Notes under the pieces: generated by a model | What the model saw: the letters and a program-made list of their open reading frames with translations, nothing else | Database searches by the model: none | What the model was told of the DNA's origin: nothing | Translations under genes and position numbers: made by a program | Shown: in pieces, positions 56,675-64,000 of the stretch | Layout: every line of letters begins with the position of its first letter | Position numbering within the stretch: position 1 is the stretch's first letter | NCBI GenBank assembly: GCA_015698045.1 | Contig: BLAL01000242.1 | Location: 1,183,001-1,247,000, forward strand | Reading direction: 5' to 3' | Source of the DNA: Rhizophagus clarus | Taxonomy: Eukaryota > Glomeromycota > Glomeromycetes > Glomerales > Glomeraceae | DNA: 64,000 nucleotides

Positions 56675-56920
56675 ATGTCAACAAAAAATTACAAACAAAT
56701 AACACGCGGGACGATAAATACAAATGATATAAACCACGCAAATCCAATCCGCACTTCACGAATTCGTTCGATAAATAATGCTAATACAATTGACCGAATA
56801 GTACGAATAATTATACCACAAATTACAAACAATCCTTTCGAAAATGATTTCTTTAATGGAACAAGCTTTCATGAAAATAATAGCTTCGAATCTTTAATTT
56901 TACCCGCCGGTTGGTCTTAA
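56675..56920 (+). CDS. second-type small protein, 81 residues, unknown
   Basis: ATG 56,675 to TAA. Asn- and Ile-rich: MSTKNYKQITRGTINTNDIN, then RIVRIIIPQITNNPFENDFF, NGTSFHENNSFESL and ILPAGWS. No signal peptide, membrane span or known domain. A paralogue at 36,435 matches at DNA level across the 3' half but has frame changes. Conservation of the ATG region and 3' half between the two, plus the TATA-like element, support a real gene. It lies 2 kb downstream of FNAKF-core copy 5, as its paralogue lies 2 kb from copy 3. Confidence 0.5.
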   Translation: MSTKNYKQITRGTINTNDINHANPIRTSRIRSINNANTIDRIVRIIIPQITNNPFENDFFNGTSFHENNSFESLILPAGWS

Positions 56921-57332
56921 ACAATATTTCCGTGCATATATCAACGTACTGTATGTAGGGTTGATCGCCCAAAAATCGGGTATTTGTCAAATTTCAGAAA
57001 TTTTGGTCATAAAATGATTATTTTTGCTACTACAATAGTTGAAGATTACCATCCTTCCAGATAAGGACCTCTTCACCGGATGCTGTTACATATTATCAGT
57101 TATTCTGTCATTTTTAATAGGAAAAATGAAAATTATTGCTTGTATAAATTTTACTTCAATTTTTTAGAAAATTTAAAATTTTTCTTTTTATTAAAAAATA
57201 TTTGTAATTACAAGAATTTTATAGTATATATACAGTATATATTAATTAAAAGCTTAATAATACGAATGAATGACAGTTCGAACATCTTAAATCATAAATT
57301 TTCTCTCTATTCACCTATTTACCAAGTTACCG
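56921..57332. other. AT-rich spacer
   Basis: Nothing recognised. Confidence 0.5.
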
Positions 57333-57510
57333 TATAATGCGGGTCACAGTTACCTCCCCTATGCCACTTTTTTCTTGAAAAAATCTCCATTTTCTTTTAA
57401 TTTTATTCAAGCAACGTTTTTAAACCCTTCATTTATTATAAAAAATTTCGTACACCCCGAATACGACCCCTGGAATTTGCAAGATACCCGGGTACTGTGG
57501 CCCGCGTTTA
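57333..57510. mobile_element. TA-flanked MITE, copy 2
   Basis: 178 bp, related to 55,164-55,348: GCGGGTCACAGTTACCTCCC at the left, GGTACTGTGGCCCGCGTTTA at the right, with TTTCGTACACCCCGAA inside matching TTTGTACACGCTGGGG. Confidence 0.6.
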
Positions 57511-58515
57511 CTAATCTTTAAAAAAAGTATACTTTGTAGTGAATGGAGAGACTCCCCAAATAAATCCTTATTCATAAGGGCGCTTGACCAACTACTACTT
57601 CTAGGGTTAGGTATGTAGATACTGGTTGAACAATCATTGAATATGCATTAAACCATTTTGTATTACTAAAGTCACTTGATCGAGACGCCATTTTGGCAAA
57701 ATTCATACTATTTTACCATAATAGGCATAATGCTATTTTAATAGAAAAGTGATCGATTATTTAAATAATAAATAAAAAATGATTCAATTTCAAACATTTG
57801 AGTGAATTTATCAGTTATAGAAGTATAAAATAAGAAAAAATAAATTATGCAAACTGATTATAAAAAAAAAAAAAAATAATAATAATAAAAAATAATATTA
57901 AATTTTTTGGCAAAATATTCATTCGGAAAATGGTATCCCTTCACTGCCTTCAATATATAAAATGGATTTCGGTAAGATGATATTTTCGATCAAGTGACTC
58001 TCGGTAATACGGATAATACAATATTTCGACCTAATGATCATCGGTAATATACAGTAAGTTCTATAAAATGAACATTTGCAAATTACGTTTCGATAAAGTG
58101 TTACCGTAACCTATATTACGTTTGTACATTGTCTAAGATATTTAATTCTTTGTCGATAATAATGATATTTAACAAAAATATTAGAGACATAAATTAGAAT
58201 CATTTTCACGATTCTAAAAATAACTGCTTTCAAATATAATTTTGTTTTGCTTTTGTTAAACATATTTGTAAATCTTTTTATTTGATATATAAAATTCCTA
58301 TTCTTAATCACAATAATATTGTATTTTTGAAACAAATTTCCTCAATCATTGATTGGTTTACTAAAACGAATCTAATTGGTAATTAAGATTGTCTGATCAA
58401 CTACATTGTGGCTCAGTTGCAATTAGACGATTATTTCTAATTAATGATGTGTTTGTATTACGAACTTCTTTAAAAAGTAACATAAAGTGAAATTACCGAA
58501 CACAAAAAAAAAAAT
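57511..58515. other. intergenic upstream of the F-box gene
   Basis: AT-rich. GATCAAGTGACT/CGGTAATA words repeat loosely at 57,955-58,050. No gene seen. Confidence 0.45.
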
Positions 58516-58548
58516 TTTTTTTTCCTTTTTTTTTTTTTTTTTTTTTTG
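58516..58548 (+). promoter_or_regulatory. T-rich tract before the F-box start
   Basis: A nearly pure T/C tract ends 12 bases before the ATG (TTTGAAATTAACAAAATG). Pyrimidine tracts of this kind often mark fungal transcription starts. Confidence 0.35.
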
Positions 58549-58559
58549 AAATTAACAAA

Positions 58560-60029
58560 ATGACCTGTCAACTTCTCGCCGATTGTCTCAATGAGATATT
58601 TGAATATTTAGAAGAAGACAAGGCTACTTTATATTCATGTTTATTAGTAAACCGTCTCTGGTGTGAAATTTCTATTAGAATTTTATGGAGGAATGTTTGG
58701 AAATTCAAATCCACTTCTTCATTTCAAGCGGATCAAGTATCGTCAAAAATACTTGATACTTTAATCACCTGTCTTCCTAATGAATCTAAAGAAATATTGC
58801 ATAAGGATTGTATTTTAGTTTCAACACCGACTTCAAAGCATCCATTATTTAATTATATATCGTTCTGTAAAGTTCTTTCAATTAATGAAATCGATCAAAT
58901 AATTCAACATTTTCTCGAGTTTCAACAATTAGAATTAACGAAAAGTTTACATTATTATAAATATTTAATTTTACATGAAATATTAAAAATGTATATGAAA
59001 CAAGTTCCTTTTTTAAGAGAATTAAAATATTTTTCAACAAAAAATATTTCCAACATTACTTTAGTATATTTTCCTGGATCTATTGGTTGTTTAACGAATC
59101 TTTCAGTATTAAGTTGTGGATCAGACATTCATTCCGAATTTTTTTATCAATTATCCCAAATTTGTCGTAATATTCAATCATTAACAATAGAATTTGAAGG
59201 AACAGTTTCAAATGGATTAAAAGATTTAATTTCGTCACAAAATGGATTGAAAGATTTATCATTAATACAATCTTATAATAGTACAGATTGGAAAGAGATA
59301 ATTCCTTCATTAATAAAACATTCAAATACTTTAATCAAATTAAAGATCAATGGAGGAGAAAATGATGGACCATTATCATTTATTACTAGATTCAAAAATT
59401 TGCAAGAACTTGTTTTATTTTTTGATTATAATGATGCCTTTGAAGATTTCAAGGAATTAAGATTTGTTAAATTTTCACAATTACAAATTTTAAAACTTTC
59501 TTTTGGATGTCCAACTGTTGAAATTATGATCAAATTTTTTGAAAATAATGGAAAGAATTTAAAAGAATTTTGTACTTGTAATTACGATAATACATTGAAT
59601 TTAGCTATAGCAAAATTTTGTCCAAATTTGAAATCACTTTTTACCTTATTTTTAGATAATGAAATAGAAACATTAAAAACAATTTTTAATAATTGTCAAC
59701 AATTAGAAAGTATTAAAGTTTGGTGTGGTAATGGATATTTAAATGAATCTGAATTTTTTGAAGTTTTGGCATATTATTCACCGAAAAATTTTTATGAATT
59801 AGAAATATATTTTATAGAAAGAGAAATACTTTCAAAAGATTTAGAAAAGTTCTTTAATAATTGGAAAAATCGTATACCACAAAAATCATTATCATTTATA
59901 ATCCTTATAGAAGATAATGATACAATAAATATAGTAAATAATGAAAATATGAAAATAATTGAAAAATATAAAACATTAGGTATTATTAAGAAATTTGAAA
60001 TTAGAGAATATAAGGATTATGAAATTTAA
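58560..60029 (+). CDS. F-box protein with leucine-rich-repeat-like C-terminus
   Basis: 489 residues, intronless and intact. Residues ~3-45 are an F-box: LLADCLNEIFEYLEEDKATL then YSCLLVNRLWCEISIRILWR, with the LP-like start, conserved LVNRxW and the final LW. The rest (about 150-440) has recurring LxxLxLxxC/N patterns (CLTNLSVLSCGS, NIQSLTIEFEG, NLQELVLFFDY, QLQILKLSFG, NLKSLFTLFLD, QLESIKVW) typical of irregular leucine-rich repeats. F-box proteins bind SKP1 and bring substrates to an SCF ubiquitin ligase through the repeat domain; the substrate cannot be inferred. Such genes number in the hundreds in Rhizophagus-type genomes, which supports the organism call. The start is the first ATG, directly after a T-rich tract. 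Confidence 0.9.
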   Translation: MTCQLLADCLNEIFEYLEEDKATLYSCLLVNRLWCEISIRILWRNVWKFKSTSSFQADQVSSKILDTLITCLPNESKEILHKDCILVSTPTSKHPLFNYISFCKVLSINEIDQIIQHFLEFQQLELTKSLHYYKYLILHEILKMYMKQVPFLRELKYFSTKNISNITLVYFPGSIGCLTNLSVLSCGSDIHSEFFYQLSQICRNIQSLTIEFEGTVSNGLKDLISSQNGLKDLSLIQSYNSTDWKEIIPSLIKHSNTLIKLKINGGENDGPLSFITRFKNLQELVLFFDYNDAFEDFKELRFVKFSQLQILKLSFGCPTVEIMIKFFENNGKNLKEFCTCNYDNTLNLAIAKFCPNLKSLFTLFLDNEIETLKTIFNNCQQLESIKVWCGNGYLNESEFFEVLAYYSPKNFYELEIYFIEREILSKDLEKFFNNWKNRIPQKSLSFIILIEDNDTINIVNNENMKIIEKYKTLGIIKKFEIREYKDYEI

Positions 60030-60616
60030 TTATTAATTTTGGTAATTTGTACATCTTTATTCGATCTTTAATTGGAGATTTTTTAAAATGTTTTTAATAA
60101 ATTATATATAGGTTTCATTAAATATTATTCTTAATAAATCTAATGCAGTAATTAATTAATGTATTTTCTTAAATATAATCGTTAATGATAATATACTTTT
60201 TTCCAACTGAATCCATATATCAATTAATTTTTATAATAAAGAAAACACTAATATAAATAATCGATGGAAGTCTACTCTCATTTCATCTCGTTATAATATT
60301 ATCATGACAAGATTTCATCCATTTTTTATAGTTTTCGTAGAATATATGCCTTTTAGATAACTGATTGTCTGAATGTCATCGGCATTATGTAATCCCGGCC
60401 TTGAAAGGAACCACAGCTTTAGGCACTCTTTAGGCTAGTATGTTATCGTAACATCTTACTCTAAATAAAGTTAATATATTTCCAGAATTTATAACCTCAT
60501 TCATAAAAATTAGACAAGAAAATAAATCCTATAGATTATAGTTTCGATCGTTTACATATCATGGAGATCGTTATCAGACGTGGATAAACTAAAAAAATTA
60601 TACATTACATTATACA
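60030..60616. other. F-box 3' flank and spacer
   Basis: AT-rich, with possible AATAAA-type signals soon after the stop (for example TTTTTAATAAAT near 60,090). No gene. Confidence 0.45.
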
Positions 60617-60619
60617 TTA

Positions 60620-60860
60620 GGCCATTCCAAGCCAATTCTTTGTTTAGCATAACATAGGGGATCACAATTTGGGGGGGGGAGGAAAAAACATGACCAGAAT
60701 TATTATAATTTCAGCCAGAATTATAAGTAGCAATATACATGTCATATGATTTGTAATTTTTATTTATAACTCTGGCCAAATTTTATGATTTCGGCCTAAA
60801 TTATGTGTATTATTTTCTTCCAATTTTTTGAAAACTGGGGGGGGAACAATTGGAGTGGCC
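60620..60860. mobile_element. Tourist-like (PIF/Harbinger) MITE
   Basis: 241 bp. Ends GGCCATTCCAAGCCAATT and inverted GGCCACTCCAATTGTT; internal G-runs (GGGGGGGG) at both sides. Flanked by TTA on both sides (60,617-60,619 and 60,861-60,863), the typical 3-bp target of PIF/Harbinger elements. Confidence 0.7.
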
Positions 60861-60863
60861 TTA

Positions 60864-63018
60864 ATAATAACAACACAGAAATTAGACGAATCGTTATGAT
60901 AGCGCTCAAGTTAACCTCATTTACGTTGATTGACCGATAATCATTTAACCGATAAGTACGTTTTACCGACGAGACATTTCATTTATTAATCAACAAAAAC
61001 ATACCCATGAAAATCCGCAAATCTTCAAATTGTCATAATTTTATTGGTTTTATTAAATTTTATTTAATAAATTTAATAATAATAATCACCCTTAACCCTT
61101 AATTAATCAGCACACTAATTATTTTAATTAAGCATAAAAGTTAATCATAACTGTAACTATTTTTTTTATAATGATGTTTTTTTTTTTTTTTGGTTTGTTT
61201 GCTAGATACACCCTTTAATAAAGGGGTGAAACGGATCGGCTTACTAATTTTGTTTAGTTCTGACTAACATTGCACCCAATTTCCCAGACTAAACACGAAT
61301 CTGACTAAAGGACAATCATTTTTTCCAGAATTAGAATATAACTGTTTTAGGGGGTACCTCGTGTTTTTGAGGCAATAAAAATGCCTGAATTTTACACGTC
61401 TCTTGTTGGTTTCTAATTTAATAGTTGGAGTACAATGTCTACAAAAGATTCACAAGCGAGTTGTCGATCTCTTATAAAATGGAAATAATATTTTGCGGTA
61501 AATTTTTTTTTGAGAATTAGCTTGAACCGCATAATAAGTAATTCAATTTTATTCAATAAAATTACTTCCGAGATAATAAGCAAGAGAAATTATATTTAAA
61601 AATCATTAACTCAAGATTTCAGCCAAAGAATTCGCATTATAAGATGCACAATTTTAATTAATTAATTTTTACAAAAAAAAAAAAACCTAATGTTAGTATC
61701 AACAGTTTGTAATTCCAGGTTGATAATATGCCAGTAGAGGTAATTTTGTTTTCATACTGAATTATTATACACGTGAGTTTTAGGTCGGATTTATTTATTA
61801 ATAATAAGAGAAAAGTACGCTGTGTAATACCAACAAGCGATCCGCAACGTTGAAATAATCGAATACGTAGCCCTATTAAGGTGCGTTAATGTTCCGCTAT
61901 TTTTTTTTTTTTTTACAAATCTGACGATATGTGGATTTGGGGGTAAATTCCGTGGAAATATATCATTTACGGTATTTACTCGTACATATTTTCAAGGATT
62001 TTATTTTCAGACTTTAATTTACTTTTTATTATTATCCATAGGTTCTTGGTGTAAAACTGTAAAAGGTATAATGGAAATATATCGAAAAACAATTAACAGT
62101 GTTGAATTATTTGGATTATCAAACCAGTAGATTAACATATAAAGCGAATTTACACGTAAATTATTAAACGATAATCAAAAAAGAAATATGTACGTGTGTT
62201 ATAATTTATTAATAATTAGAGATAATTTTTTTGATTTAATTCATATCATTACAACGTGTTAAACATTATAACATTTTATTTTATACATACAGATGATGTC
62301 GGATATGGATATGCAGCTCGTACTATTTTACAGTAAACTTCTTTTTCGATTAATGATCCATTAACAATAGTAAGTTAAATAGTAAATTAAAAGAAAATTT
62401 CAGAAAAGAGAGATACTGTGACAATGAAATTAATAACCCGGTGCCATCTATCTCTAACTATAATCTTGTAAAAAGTTTGGTGATTTATTAAAGATAATAA
62501 AATTTTTTCTTTTGTAATAATTAATTTTTTAATTAATTACTATTTGTTTTATTTGAACAAAATAATTGAAAAATCAAATCGTTCGAAAGCGAACGAATAT
62601 ATTTTAATGAATATTATTTTTTTTTTTTTTTGCTTTTGTAATAATAATTGTAACCATATAGTGGTTTGACAATAAATTTTATATTATATATTAAAGAAAT
62701 ATTCAATTTTTTTTAATGGAATAATGAATTTAATTACGACTTGCGGAATCACATGATATAACTCGATTTTTAGCCCGAATGAAATTACATCATGTGATTT
62801 TAAATTCTGGCCATCAATTTCCTTAAAATAAATATATACAGACTTCAGATGCAAATTAAATTAAATAAATTATAATACTTTACACAAACGTATTTTCGTC
62901 AGTTAGACAAATACAATCTTATTGTCAATCATAAAGCAACAAATGTAATGATCACTTTATTTAATTACGATAACAGATAATCAATTTACTACTTGTATAC
63001 TAATTTAATACTATGGAA
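60864..63018. other. long intergenic stretch
   Basis: AT-rich. An inverted repeat AATCACATGAT...ATCATGTGATT lies at 62,749-62,800. GACCGATAATC/ACCGATAAGT/ACCGACGAG words at 60,934-60,976 recall the ends of the 47.3-kb MULE-like element, too weakly to call. No gene recognised. Confidence 0.45.
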
Positions 63019-64000
63019 CTAACGATTAGATTTCCTATTCAATTTATAATTCCAAGCATGATACCAAAGATGTTGTTTTGGTTCAATTGGAATAGCTCCC
63101 TTACCTTTCAACTTATTAACCCAATGTTTAAGAGGCGTCTCTCCATTATTTGGTAAAGTTGGTTTCAAATAATCCAACACATATTTAAATAATATATCAC
63201 CAGTAAGATCAGGAATTCCAAGCATACTTGCAACATAATCGACAGATTTGGCTTTAATACACATTGGTCTCCAAATATCTTCACCTATTCCCCAACTACC
63301 ACCTCTAGTAAGTGCTTTAATTCCAAGTGCAAATACATGCTTACTGGTTAATTTTGAAAATTTTCTATGATAACCATTATAATAAGGATGAATGTTCAAT
63401 GGATCTTTGAATTCACGTCTTTTTATTCTGAAATAACTAAAATTTGGGATTACCTTACTGTAAAAATGCAATTATTTTTAATAAATTAAAAAATATACCT
63501 CTCATTATTTTCATCCTCATCACTAGAAATTAAATAATGATTAAAATTAATAAATAAATTAATTATAAAAATTTATATATTAACTAAACTATACCTTAAA
63601 ATCTCCAAGTCTTTAGTAGGTAAGATTACAACAGACGCTGTCCAATCAGCACTTGAACTGCAATCATCATAATTAGATGTACATAGAATTGTAATAATAG
63701 CTGTTACTGATATGTCACCATTTACGGGAGAAGTTATCTTGATTCCGGTTCTACTAAAATCATTTTCATAATATTTAGAAAGATTGTACAATTCTTCAAA
63801 GGAAGAGATTTTTTCAGTATATGGACGAATAGACTCAAAAATAGCTTGAGTTTCTGGATCAAGTTTCAATACATCTGGCTTTTTTTCTTTTATAGGAAAT
63901 TTTTCAATTACGTCATGTGCAATTGATAATAAATCTTTATCAAGATTTGAAAGTCGAGGATAATTATCAATTGCAAATTGTCGAAACCAGCCTCTAGTTA
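63019..64000 (-). CDS. unknown spliced protein, 5' end beyond the window
   Basis: Three exons on the minus strand: to 63,595 from the window edge, a 24-nt micro-exon 63,522-63,499, and 63,427-63,019 ending TAG. Frames join through AG/T and AG/A codons, giving ...LEILSDEDENNERIKRREFK. Visible text: RGWFRQFAIDNYPRLSNLDK at the edge, DPETQAIFESIRPYTEKISS, then HVFALGIKALTRGGSWGIGE, DIWRPMCIKAKSVDYVASML and a basic end WNYKLNRKSNR. At least 330 residues. It has no signal or membrane segment in the visible part. I do not recognise the domain; composition and intron structure are those of a real gene. Confidence 0.7.

Noticed and set aside
59080..59325. Minus-strand frame inside the F-box gene
   Set aside because: Antisense shadow of the F-box coding sequence.
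60934..60976. End of a second 47.3-kb-type MULE element (ACCGATAA/ACCGACGAG words)
   Set aside because: Too short, with no partner end or target duplication.

Overview
The window looks like nuclear DNA of an arbuscular mycorrhizal fungus, most likely Rhizophagus or a close relative (Glomeromycotina). This is inference from several things seen together: very AT-rich DNA with long homopolymers; fungal introns of 44-180 bp; a conserved nine-exon actin gene; an F-box/leucine-rich-repeat-like protein and a decayed protein kinase of types hugely expanded in that group; and a dense litter of short transposon remnants between few real genes. No rRNA, tRNA or CRISPR array was found.

Layout. 0-5 kb: a broken small secreted-protein gene, a hAT-type MITE and a complete actin gene (minus strand, 2679-4594). 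5.2-8.8 kb: a repeat-rich segment that recurs as a direct copy at 31.5-33.3 kb. 9.9-11.6 kb: a member of an unrecognised ~120-residue protein family with two partial 3' duplications, then a MULE-like MITE carrying telomere-like TTAGGG repeats. 13-24 kb: inverted-repeat elements, a second family member (20.5 kb) and a PIF1 helicase fragment. 25-27 kb: a zone of hairpin-forming minisatellites. 28.7-30.4 kb: a four-exon tyrosine recombinase gene of Crypton/DUF3504 type, intact except for one in-frame TGA. 34-37 kb: a third family member and a second small gene type. 38-45 kb: arrays of micro-exon-like modules, a kinase pseudogene, and a duplicated secreted beta-trefoil gene (one copy good, one frameshifted). 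46-50 kb: MITEs with clear target duplications. 51-57 kb: two more members of the 120-residue family and a second-type small gene. 58.6-60 kb: the F-box gene. 63-64 kb: the 3' part of an unrecognised spliced gene that runs off the window.

The most distinctive feature is the local family of about 115-136 residue proteins (five intact copies at 9.9, 20.5, 34.1, 51.3 and 54.3 kb, plus at least four fragments). It has a basic CxxC N-terminal motif, a short predicted helix and a nearly invariant FNAKFxLNNxPCExEYDLS core. At several loci a second kind of tiny gene (sharing FFNG-like C-terminal residues) lies within about 2 kb. No function could be assigned to either. The other unusual structure is the tandem arrays of modules, each a polypyrimidine-AG, 30-100 bases and a GT donor-like site, at 13.7, 38-40 and 44.8 kb. 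The housekeeping genes (actin, F-box) do not form an operon or pathway with the rest; the window is best read as a few conserved genes inside an accessory, rapidly changing region.
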